This document shows, in pieces, positions 1-10,278 of a stretch of DNA of 64,000 nt (within the stretch, counting starts at the first letter, position 1; the number at the start of each line of letters is the position of its first letter). The stretch lies in the NCBI GenBank assembly GCA_027577415.1, contig JANBQS010000007.1:20423-84422 (forward strand). Reading direction: 5' to 3'. The notes under the pieces are model-generated. The model was not told the DNA's origin. It made no database searches and saw only the letters and a program-made list of their open reading frames with translations. Position numbers and translations under genes: made by a program. This DNA comes from Coemansia sp. RSA 922. Its lineage: Eukaryota; Kickxellomycota; Kickxellomycetes; Kickxellales; Kickxellaceae.

Positions 1-81
1 CTTCAGTAAATGGAATTAGGCAAGAATATTTTATTTTCTCTCCTTCGTAGAGATCAATGTATAATTCTGATTGGGCGGACA
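1..81 (-). CDS. Small orphan-family protein, N-terminal part only (cut by window edge)
   Basis: An ATG at 81 on the minus strand opens a frame that stays open for 27 codons to the window edge. The protein begins MSAQSELYIDLYEGEKIKYS. It aligns by eye with the start of the complete gene at 653-949: both show I-x-[IE]-[DE/A]-x-Y, four residues, then I-x-Y, then I-P. A TATA-like box (minus strand, 201-210) lies about 120 bp upstream, the same spacing as in the other small genes of this window. Function unknown. The predicted start is a beta-hairpin. Whether the frame closes at about 95 codons cannot be seen here. Confidence 0.5.
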
Positions 82-380
82 TGGCTACTAGTTCCTTAAA
101 AGTTGCTTTTTGTGTGTTTAGAAATAATAGGGATAGTAGTAAAGAAAAAAGAGGAGAGAAAGGGTTTGACACAAAAAAGAGAGGAGTGCTGGCACTGCTT
201 CTTTTATATAGTGACTTTGGTTTCCAAGGGTTTGTAGTGAAGGGTGGTGTGATTTTTTTCCTTCGCTGACTGTAGCATTCTTCCCTGCTAAGTTGCTCTT
301 TTGGCGATTCTTTAAAGGTTGACTGGAGGCATTGGAAGCTTCTAATGGAAGTGTGTATTCCCCCCACCAAATCCACATCA
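82..380 (-). promoter_or_regulatory. Upstream region of the left-edge small gene, with TATA-like box
   Basis: Read on the minus strand, TATATAAAAG (201-210) is followed by GAAGCAGTGCCAGC, which resembles the TATA-plus-GC stretch ahead of the genes at 40507 and 43575. A CTGACTGT element near 265-275 also occurs upstream of the 653-949 gene (near 1103-1112). No convincing ORF lies in this stretch. Confidence 0.4.
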
Positions 381-652
381 GCCTATTTATAGAGCTTTTT
401 TTTTGTTGGGAACTATCCTTTCGGAAAAGAATAGCGAGTTCGTCCCATTAGGAATTTGCCCTACCAGGATTTTTTTTTTACAAGTTCATCATCATCAGAA
501 GACAATACATGACAATTTGTAACATACAGTGAAGCAAGGTTTATTTCTTCAGCTCTATTAAAGACGAATAAACTCTGTCCAGCAACAACTATCGTCTAGA
601 AATAAAAATGATATGGTTGGAGGATTCTCAAGGCCTGTTAAGTACTTATTGG

Positions 653-949
653 TCACTTGCGCCTGTGAATAATAACAGTAGTTCCTTCAACATCCAATTT
701 CTCACGGGTATACCTGCCATCATCTTGAGGGAGTTTTAGATTTTTCTCTAGATATGCTTGACGCTCTTGAGCTAGAACCTTATTGTCGATGAAAAACTCC
801 CCAGTAAAGTCCTTGTTAAGTCTCACTGCCTTGGCTATATTCTTCACAAACTCGATCTCACTCATACTTGCAATACCACTGATACTTGGAATATGAAAGT
901 ACCAAATAGTAGAGTTATCATAATATGCTTCAATACAGATAGATTCCAT
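653..949 (-). CDS. Small orphan-family protein, 98 aa
   Basis: Intronless 98-residue ORF with no signal peptide or membrane segment. It starts with a likely beta-hairpin (CIEAYYDNSTIWYFHIP), has a helix-like middle (EIEFVKNIAKAV) and ends in a strand-like GTTVIIHRRK. That ending resembles TTVYYHV and TIVYYHY at the ends of the small proteins at 42191 and 43575, so I place all of them in one loose family. A TTTAAA box at about 1055-1060 lies about 110 bp before the ATG. Strand-helix-strand order and size would suit a ubiquitin-like (beta-grasp) fold, but this is a guess from pattern only. No known domain recognised. Confidence 0.55.
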   Translation of the reverse strand: MESICIEAYYDNSTIWYFHIPSISGIASMSEIEFVKNIAKAVRLNKDFTGEFFIDNKVLAQERQAYLEKNLKLPQDDGRYTREKLDVEGTTVIIHRRK

Positions 950-1325
950 GTAGGTGTGTTCACAAGAAAAATATGTAGTTTGTTAAAAGAACTAGTGAAG
1001 GATGAGAGAGGTGAAATAAACGAGATGGAGAGAAATGGCTGCTGTCACAATAGAATTTAAACGAACCTTGTCCTATTTCAGTCAAGAGTAGTGCTTGATT
1101 TTCACTGACTGTGAGGTTGCCTTTTTTTTTTTTTCCTTTTTCCCGAAAGTCTCGTGTTTCCGGCTGCTCAGAACAGAGGAATAGCATGTTTTTTAAAAGA
1201 ACTTCTTTTGTAGGCTATTTTTTTCCTCTTGCTTCCGTTGACTTGAAAAATTGCAGTCATTCACCCGACGCAATCAGGGTCTCAGGTTCAATAGAGTGAA
1301 CAAATATATTTTATAAGCATACAAG
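950..1325. other. Intergenic region between small gene and GCN2
   Basis: Contains the promoter of the 98-residue gene (minus strand; TTTAAA near 1055, CTGACTGT near 1103) and the 3' flank of GCN2. Long T runs near 1125-1135. No further gene seen. Confidence 0.4.
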
Positions 1326-4300
1326 CTACAATTTGTAAGTAGCAGCACAGTCGCTCTTGGCCGAGTATAACCAGACATAAGTACATCCGTCACGTCTATA
1401 TCTTTCCATATACGATCGCAGCTCCACAATATAAGCACGCTGATGAGCCGAGCACAATTCCATGATACGTTTATAGCCCGCGTCAGATAGTATACTAGGT
1501 TCGCCGCCCAACTTTCGTAATAACTCGTCGCCAAGCTCAAACACCAAGACAGGCGCAGTCTTGGCTTCGCTCATAATACGGTTGACGCTGAGGGTGGCGC
1601 GCTCAGTCAGTAAGAGTTTCTGCTTGTGTTTAGACCGGTTCAAGTTCTTCGTAGATTGCTGCGGGTTAACAACAACTAATTCGAGTCGCCCTGCACCAGA
1701 ACCAAAGGCGCTGGCACTACTTCCGCTGCTGGGTGGGTTGCCGCCTGTCCCACTGCCGACAATGGATCCGCCAAGACCCTGTTGTTGCGCGCCGATAATC
1801 GCACTCGAACCGTCCTTTGACAAACTGATTGCTCCACCCGATCCCGCAGGTCCGGTTCCCAATTTTGTCGCGGCATGGCTCATGCTAGTGCCCAAATGCT
1901 GACGACCAAGACGTAACGCCGCAGCACTATCAGCCAGCATACCAGCCATCCCAGCTCTAGCATCATGAGTATTCAAATCCAAACGATACTGTTCCTGGAT
2001 ATCCATCAACAGCCACTCGCTCAAATTCTCCCGGGGTACTTCGCACTCGACTCTACGCAAAATATTCTTCACCTTGTACACGTACTTGGCATCAAGAGAC
2101 AACAGAGCACTGTTTTTCTCAGCACTAATGTCACGCCGTTTGCTTGCCGCCTTGCGTTTCAATGTCACGATCCAGTTCATACCCTGATCACGACAGATAT
2201 CTACTAGTCGTTCCATTGTCATTTCGGGGTCGTCGTTAAACAAGAAGTCTGTACGTAGGCCGTTCGCCCACAGCTCACGCGCCAATGCTATACGCTCTTT
2301 CAGCATCGGTTTTGTACCGAACGAGGCAACGACGACGTCACAGCGCTTGCGCGTCCATAGGCCAAAGGTCGGGTGCAAGGAGGTTTCAGCTGTCTGCAAT
2401 ATCTGCTGTTGGTACCGCGCCATTTCCTGAATAACCAAGTCTAATTGGATCTGGACGCCCACACACACCACATCTCGGGCAGTACCTAGAACCGCGCTAC
2501 CAGCCGATAAATTAGTGCCGATCGCAATGCTCCCAGGCGACATCGGCTCATTAGCTACGTCTCCGCCCTTGTTATATATCTGCTGCCACACGTCAGTGGA
2601 GTGCACTGACCCCAGACGCCGCGCAAACGACATAGACGATAGCTCGCCAACAGTACTACCCGGAACGACCTTTGACTCTTTAGCAGCTGCGGCTGGGCCA
2701 ATTTCGGACGCCATGTCGCGCGCCTTACGCTCAGCGCTGGCAGCAGCCAATACCGTGGCATCCACACCGGTCGGTGCAGCTTCACCAGCATCGCCTTTAT
2801 CAGGGAGCGAGTAGTTGCCAGCCAAGTGGCGGAACCTCGCCAAAAGCCCGTCGTAGCGTCCGCCGAGTGCCAGAACCTGGGGATGCTTAGCCTTGGCGGG
2901 AGATCGGTCTGTCATAATCTGGAACGTATAGCCACCCTCATAGTACGAGTAATGATGGTTAAACAGCGGCGCATAGACAAACGGAATAGCCCTGCCAAAG
3001 TGCCTCACAGTAGCTTCGACATACCGTAGCTCATTAAAAGCACGGACCACGTCTTGTACATATTCAGCGCCTCTGACCGCGTAAACAGTACCTGCCATGC
3101 CGCACTCACTGCCGATTCTCGCCAATACCTCGCGCTGCACTGTGTTGAGGTCGCCGCGAATATCCATAAACATCTGTAGTCGGTCGAGCGACTGCGAATG
3201 TAACTTGACACCGGTCGACAAGCTCATGACCTGGATGCGCTGCCTGATCTGGTGCGATTTTTCTTTATACAGGCTGCCCAGACAAAAACACACATTGCGG
3301 ACAAACTGCGCTTGTCGCTTCTTGTCCTCCGGTCGAGCATCTCCAGCATAGTCGACAACGCGAATAGATCCGTCAGCTACCGTACCGCCACTTTGTCTGC
3401 GATCAGTAGCCACCGTCCACTCCGGATGCATAATACCGCAGTATGCCAAGATAGCGTCCAGCACACACATGTGGTTGATCATTAGCACTGTCGGCATATT
3501 GCGAAACGCCGGCAACTCGTCAAACACCTCACAAGCCACAGAGATTACTTCAGCTGCTGCCACGGCGTGAGCACTGCGGTTAGTCACAGCATCAAACGAC
3601 GCCGCAGTGTAGCTAACTGGTTGGCCGCCAACAGCATTGGCAACATAATAACGGTCAAAGCAGTAGCGCTTAATCTCCGTCATCTTGGTTCTCGCCACAT
3701 ATCGAGCAAACGTCACCGTCTGGTCATACGGTAACTGCACCACATTACCCTTAGGATCCAAGTACAACGCGGGCCTTTGATACATGTCCAATAGGTCAGT
3801 TTTGGGCGTCAGCGCAGGAGTCGTCAGTTCGACGGCGGCATGAGTACGGAAAACGCGAGTCATCAGTTCACGTATACGGTCAAGAAACACAGTGTTCAGT
3901 TGCTCGGCCTGGATATCGTTCGACCGGTAATCGTACGTCGCATCAATATGCTTGTCCGTAGAGAGCGCAAACAGGGATTCCAACAGTTTGGCAAAATAAG
4001 GCTGTGACGGATTGGCAATAGTCTTGATCGTATCACGGATATACTCGTCCTCCATCTTGGGCGGCATCAAATCGCTCTCAAGCAGCTCGGCGCTGGACAA
4101 TCGCGAGCGTGGATTGTGGTCGAGCAAGCGCTTAATAATCTGGTACTGTAGTTGCATCTTCTCGACTGGGAAATCCGGGGGAAACACAATCTCAGGTCGA
4201 CGCAGATTGTGCAATACGTTGGCGCGTTCCATGGCTGTGTTTAGCGGGTAGCACATTTCGAAAAATATTATGCCTAGCGAGTACATGTCCACTTTCTGGT

Positions 4301-7300
4301 TATACCGCGTCGCACCGCTACCCTTCGTAGTAACCTCGGGCGCTACATAAGTCGACGTGCCAATATCGGCGGTCATAGCGTCTTCGGCGCTGCGGTCCAG
4401 GCTCACGTGTCTAGAAATAGAGCTGTCGATAGGGGCAAAGCTAGAGGTGGCCAATCCAAAGTCGCCAATTTTAATATCGCCAGCACCGTCAAGAAAAGTA
4501 TTGACAGGCTTCAGGTCCCGGTGGATGACACCTCGCTGGTGTATATGGTTAAGGCCATCGAGGATCTGTCCAAACATCTGCCAGCACTCCTTCTCGTCCA
4601 TGCCTTCTTTAATAACGTCGTTGAGCGTCTTGTTCTCGCAGTACTCCATCTGAATATAAAGAATCTTTTGCCTTTTGGGTCGTGCCACTGCCGGTTGCTT
4701 ACTCTCCTTGCGCCGACCAGACCCAAGTTTACCGCGATTGTAACCCGCATGTTCCCGAACACCGAGCCCCGATGGTGTCTTTTTTGGAGGCGGGACCTTT
4801 TCGCTGACCTCAGACTCGGCTTCCTCGGTAGTCGCGTGTGTGTCATCGGTTAGGTCGGTGCCAAATACGCGCAGAGGTAGTTCGCGTCGAGGCTTGTATA
4901 GAGCAACTGAGCGAGACCGCTCGCGCTTGTTGGACGTGTCAGCGCCGGCTCCCATGGTTCCAAAGCGAATAGCCGAAAACACATTGGCACCACGGCCGCT
5001 CTTCGAGTGAGCCTGCGCGTCAGTATCGGTCCCCGGACTCAGCGAATCAAGAGCATCGACACCACTGCTATTGGTCGCTCCATTGCCACTTTCGTCGCCA
5101 AAGGATATGAAATGGTTGCTGCTCACCTCGACATCGTCATTGCGGCCACTGTCCGAGTCGCTGTCAGAGCTACTGCTGCTACTATCAGACTCGAACTCGT
5201 TATCATTAGTCGACCACGAAATATGCGATGTCGAGGCGCCAAAGGACGGGAACGACGCATCCACGCCAGATGAGATACCTTCGCTTTCTTCCTCGGGAAT
5301 ATCCTCCATCTTCTCTGACACGTCCAGAGTCTCCACCCACGTCGTATAATAGCGGACAACGTTCTGGTGGTGTAGTCGAGAGAGAGTAGTGACTTCGCGA
5401 AAGATCTTTTTATTGCCCTCAGTGTCGCGCGCATCTAGCTTGATCTTTTTAATAGCATAGTACCGCCCGTCGATCTTATTTCGTGCCTTTACTACAGAGC
5501 CGAATCCACCTTTACCCAGAAACTCTACTTCCTCAAAATCCGTATGGTACCGCGACGCAGACGGCTGCATGAAATGCTCCACCCCAGCCAAGTCCCCCGG
5601 ACTGTGCTGATTCGGCCGTCGCGACAATACGGTGGGTGGTTTATTGGCAGCGCCGGGTAAAGGTAAATTGGCTGGGCCAGCCTCGCCAGCAATGTTCTTT
5701 TGCGCAACCGAGAAGAACGGTCTAGTGATAGCAGCATTATCAACAGCATCATTATCGGTCGGTGGCAGTACCTCGGCTCCGTCGGCGATCCTAGCGGTGC
5801 GTTGCATCTCAAAGGTCAAGCCGCGCGACGCGCTGTCCAGCGCTTGGCGATGCATCGAGTGCTCTCCAGCCAAGCCCTGGTTAAAGAACGGGTCATTAAG
5901 CACCTCCATTGCCGTAGGTCTCTGACGATGATCGACAGTAAACATCATGGCCAGCACGCGGTACAAAGCAAACGGCATAGCGTCGCGGTTAGCCTCCAGT
6001 ACCTCAGGCTCGTGCCCATTGGCAACGCCCCGTAATGCATCGAGGCCGAGCACCATTTGCAAGCCCACAACAGCAACGCACCAAATATCGTTCTTACGAC
6101 CCATCAGATCAGCCCGCTCCATGACCTCTGGCGCAACACGTAGGTCGTTTCCAACGCCATCGGGAATCGCATCAGACAAAGGAGTCATGCGATGTAGCTC
6201 GATTAGTTCTTCGCGGTAACTAGTGTTGAATAGTTTGGCGACAAACTTGCCCTTCGCCTCCTTTGTCAGCATAATGTTGCTGGGCATGATACCGCGATGA
6301 GTAAACCCGGCGGCGTGCAAGCTGACCAGAGACAGGAGGATCTGCCGCAGGTAGTTGCGAGTCTGTGCTGTGGCAATGGCTCCGCAGGAATCGAGTACGT
6401 CTTCCAGCGTTGACCCGTCGTGTGTCGACAGTGTGTCGCTGAGCACCCATAGGCTGATCCCCGGATTTTGACTTCGCTCTTCGAGGACCACCATGTGGCA
6501 GCCATAGATGGTGACCAGATTTTGGTGGCGGATCTGAGCCAAGTCGGCTATTCGCCCGCGAACACGCTCCAGCTGCCGCCGACCCTGGTCAGTCAGATAG
6601 TGCAGTGACGTAACGGTGAAACACTGCACCGTGAAGCGATCAGAGAGGTGAATGCTGGCGCCAGCCAAGTCTGTCGGATAGGCATCGTAGACAGAGCACA
6701 GCGGATCCACTACCGCCGACTCCTCCAAGGCCACAGTGGTGAAACGGCCATTGCGCACCATCTGCGGGTCGAGGTAAATCGTACTACTGAACTTTAGCAG
6801 TTGGATACCCTCAGCCCAACGGCCAGCAACACTGTGTACGGCATCGGCAATGTCGCTCAAGTTCTTCTGGCGCTGCCGGTCGGACAAAACCTGCTGCTGC
6901 TTTTTCTTGAGCTCCTCGTGGATCAGACGCTGCAAATCCTCTTGCTCCGCCGCATACGCCAGTTGTCTTCGTTGTCGTAACGCTGCTTCGCGCTCCAAGT
7001 CGGCGCGGCGTCCGGCGTTCTCTCGCTCGACCATTTGCTGGTGGAAAGAAGGCCGCGCTGCCTGCGCAGCAGAGTTGTTCGCCGTAATGTATTCGCCCAA
7101 TAGTATAGCCAGTTCGTATATCATCTCGCTACCAGCCAATGTACTAGCCTCTTGTTTGGCCATAGCAAGGGCGCCGGCCGCCTGTGCGTCGCTGAGACCG
7201 ACTCCGCGCTCTATCGATATTTGTGGCACGGTGCGTGGATAAGTTTTTGTCAGTCGTATATGCAAGCCCAATGACACCCGGTCCCTGAGCTCTTCATCGG

Positions 7301-7561
7301 TCGGTCGGATCGTGATAACAAACTCTGGTGTGTCCTGTCGCACATTCCACGCCGTTTTAGTCTCAACCTCCCGATAATCGTCCTACAAAATAAAGTAACA
7401 AAAAAAAAAAGAGCTAGTCTTTTTTAAGAGCACTGCAATACAAGCTTCAGGTGTTGGACTACGCGTCCCTATTTTAGTACAGAGAAAGAATACACTACCA
7501 TGAATATTGCTTGGAGTGCGGCGAGCTCATTTTGCTGAATTTCCTTCGTTGTGTTGTCCAT
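1326..7561 (-). CDS. GCN2: eIF2-alpha kinase GCN2 (two exons)
   Basis: Sensor of uncharged tRNA that phosphorylates eIF2-alpha on amino-acid starvation, acting on ribosomes in the cytosol. Exon 1 (7499-7561) encodes 21 residues starting MDNTTKEIQQNELAALQAIF. The intron 7383-7498 (GTAGTG...TTGTAG, 116 nt) interrupts the RWD domain, and exon 2 (1326-7382) resumes with DDYREVE. The complete protein is about 2,039 residues. Order: RWD (1-140); charged helix; degenerate kinase-like domain (around 385, HRGIMPSN replaces HRDLKPxN); active kinase with GKGGFGSV near 643, an acidic Ser-rich insert of about 200 residues, HRDLKPVN near 975, DFG and GTSTYVAPE; HisRS-like domain (about 1180-1680); C-terminal ribosome/dimerisation region. 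A non-ATG start at 7343 would lose the first half of the RWD domain. The splice junction is my reconstruction, supported by frame and RWD homology. Confidence 0.95.
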
Positions 7562-8380
7562 TGCGTGATTGAAAATAAAAAAAAAGGGGCCGTTTAAGGT
7601 AGTAGAGACAGGCGTAATTTTCGACAAGGCGTCCGATTCATTCGTAGAAGGAAAGTAAGCGCTAGAGACACTGAGTCACGTCCAAGTATGTGGTAACAGT
7701 AATAACACAAATGGTGACACATAAAATAGTTGAACAACGTCCTTTGCTAAAGAAAGAGGTGCCCAAAAAAAAAAATAGATGGGCCGATCGCCAGATGAAT
7801 GAAGAAAAATTAGTTGGTGAGCCGCCAACTCGGACACACGTGTTTTGGTGAGCCAATAAGTTTACTCGATGACGTGACCAGTAATAAACCAGAGAGGATA
7901 TGTGCTCATACTCATGCAGATGACCAATGCCGGTCCTGTGAGGAGTTGGACGTGCTGCCATCCAGATCTCGACACAACCGGGTCATGTATAGCAAAGATA
8001 AAGCTCGGTTTCTAGGATTAAAGTCACGCCCATCGTGTCCAGTAAATACGACAGCCGCTATATATTCAGGCAGGTAAATTCAAGCAGCCTTGGGTTTGTG
8101 TTGTTGGAATATGTGTTAAATGTTCTTTGTTACTATTGTCTCATTTGAGATTGTAGCTCCAAGATCACAGGGCGACACCCTTTCAGAGTCTCCCTGAACC
8201 GCAACAGATGACGAGACTCTGTTGGAGGTGATCGATGGATATACGATAAGTACAGCGACCAAGTGGCAGCAGGCGAACCTGGCACTAGGTTAGTCAATAC
8301 GAACTTGCCACCAATGGTTTAGGGGGTAAAATAGTAGTCGTAGTCTCAATCAAGTTGTTGATGACTGCAAAAAAAAGACA
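7562..8380. other. Intergenic region upstream of GCN2
   Basis: Holds the GCN2 promoter/5' leader. No open frame with recognisable content was found. The right part (8090 onward) leads into the Myb-like relic. Confidence 0.35.
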
Positions 8381-8382
8381 TT

Positions 8383-9113
8383 GTGACTGGCGAGGTTCAA
8401 AGGCAGCCTGAGTCAATTGGTGCTATTGACTGGTCACAAGTCAGCCAAGCAGCCAGGATTTTTATACGCGAATGCTTTGGGTTCAGCTACTACGACATCG
8501 GTAAGTCCAGCTGGCATTATAATCCGGATTTGTTTTCGCAGAGTATGGCCAGCCGTACGACCAGGTTTATCAAGGAGCATTACCCAGTGTCTGCTCCAGC
8601 GAACTAACGAGCATGGTCAAACTATATGTGGGTTGATATGGATGACTGTATCCGCATATGCAACATGCCTCAGGGCAGGTTCAAGCCGACCGAGGCTGAC
8701 TATGAACGGGCTGCTGTGCTCAGGACACAGGGACTGACTTGGAAAGATGTCTCCTGACACCCATCCCCCACACTTAAAGCAGGAACTGTGGAAAGTGCAC
8801 TGAGAAGACACTCATAGCCAAAGCCAACACAGGAGCTGATCTCTGCAGACGAATTGAACGGGATATCCAGACTTGTAGACAACTATGCAGGAAAGTACTC
8901 TGTTGCCGAGATCATGGACAAAATTTGCACACAGCTAGACCTCCACAAACAACGCCAGTACTATTCCACAGTTTCTTCGCGAATAGCAACTACATCAAGA
9001 GGACCATGGCAACAACAAGCAAGGGTGACGTCATGTACATAGACAAGCGCTGCCTAAAGTCTCGCACACATTATAAAGAGAAAAGTGGATAGCACAACAG
9101 TCCAGCCAAGAAC
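8383..9113 (+). pseudogene. Decayed Myb/SANT-like gene
   Basis: Separate short frames together resemble a Myb-like protein. 8383-8500 contains IDWSQVSQAARIF and ends at a GTAAGT. 8629-8757 contains FKPTEADYERAAVL followed by LRTQGLTWKDVS, a typical Myb/SANT helix pattern (x-W-K-D-V/I-A/S), and then runs into a stop. 8830-9040 encodes LISADELNGISRLVDNY and further helical sequence, followed by a frame change. No single frame or simple splice pattern joins these pieces without stops. Expanded Myb-like families are usual in Kickxellomycete genomes (family knowledge). Alternatively it could be a rapidly evolving gene with several introns I cannot resolve. Confidence 0.45.
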
Positions 9114-10278
9114 CTGACAAAGAGGTAAGGATGTCAAACCCCGCGAGAAGAACCTCATCTACACCAATCTGGAGTATACAGCTTGACTTTCAGTTAATCG
9201 TAGCTACTCGCTCTATTTACACGTTGCGCCACTTGTGCTCCTTCGCTTAATAAAATACAAGGGTAGAAAAAACATAGACACACAGAGAGTGCATTTTCTG
9301 CAGTGGGAATAAACTCTATTAGTCAATAAAAGGATTGCCAAAGTCAGGGCAAATCCGAACTCAAAATTTAAGGTTGTAAGGAAAGGGTCCTTGCCATTGG
9401 CGTGAGTCTGAATGTGTACTTTCCCTTTTTAGCACACAAATGATGGCATAATGACATCCACTCCCAGAGAGAAAATAATCACAAATTTATTGCTACATTG
9501 AAATGGCGATAGGGTGATAAAATTCAATCGCTTCCCCACAGACCGAATAAAAAGGTAATCAAAGGGTCTGTTAAGGGACAATCAAATGTTACGCGCGCCA
9601 TAGCGCAGCGTGAGGGCCCACGTGATCAGTCCAGTGATGATACACGTTTATCGGTTACCACGGACTCACAACGCCCAAATGACCCACCACCGATAGATGA
9701 TCGCCCGCCTACAAAGAGGCACAACACGGCGACACTAAGGGTATCGGGAAAGACGTATTTCCGTCTATGGAAACGGGCCATGAAAAAGGCTATATAAACA
9801 TTATCCTGTCGACATCCAGAGAGAGACACTTGTTCTCACTTTTTATACGCTCATATTTATTATATTCTATACGCTACACCGCTCGCTACGCTCGCAAAAT
9901 AACACAAACGCCCCTGGACTGTGGGGCGATAGGAACAAACAACAGCCACACAAGGTGTGGACGCGTTCCGGCTCTTTTTTTTTCACGGATTTTTCCGGAG
10001 ATGGTTCAGATGCTCCTCGTGGACCCCTGTCACCTGGTTGCCACGCCTGTTGTCTCTTTCCTGTGAAGACAACAACAACGGCTCCCCTATCCTAAACGGC
10101 ACCTATTGCTATGCAGCAAAGTATGCCTCCTCCTCTGCAGGTGTAAATAAATTTTTTCAGGACATACCTTTTTTTCTTCCTCTTCACCATCCACTCGCGC
10201 TCAGCATTTTCTATCTCTATAGCTTTTGTACATTTCATTCCTCCCCCCCTACACACACACACACACACACGCAAGAAA
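9114..10278. other. Long upstream region of the 902-residue membrane protein gene
   Basis: About 1.1 kb without a supported gene. It holds a TATA-like CTATATAAAC at 9789-9798, a hairpin CGCCCC/GGGGCG (9909-9914 with 9923-9928) and a (CA)n tract at 10251-10270 just before the ATG. A transcript leader of up to about 480 nt, perhaps with an intron, is possible. Confidence 0.35.

Noticed and set aside
7343..7343. GCN2 start at a GTG codon
   Set aside because: Non-ATG, and it would remove half of the RWD domain; a spliced upstream exon with ATG explains the sequence.
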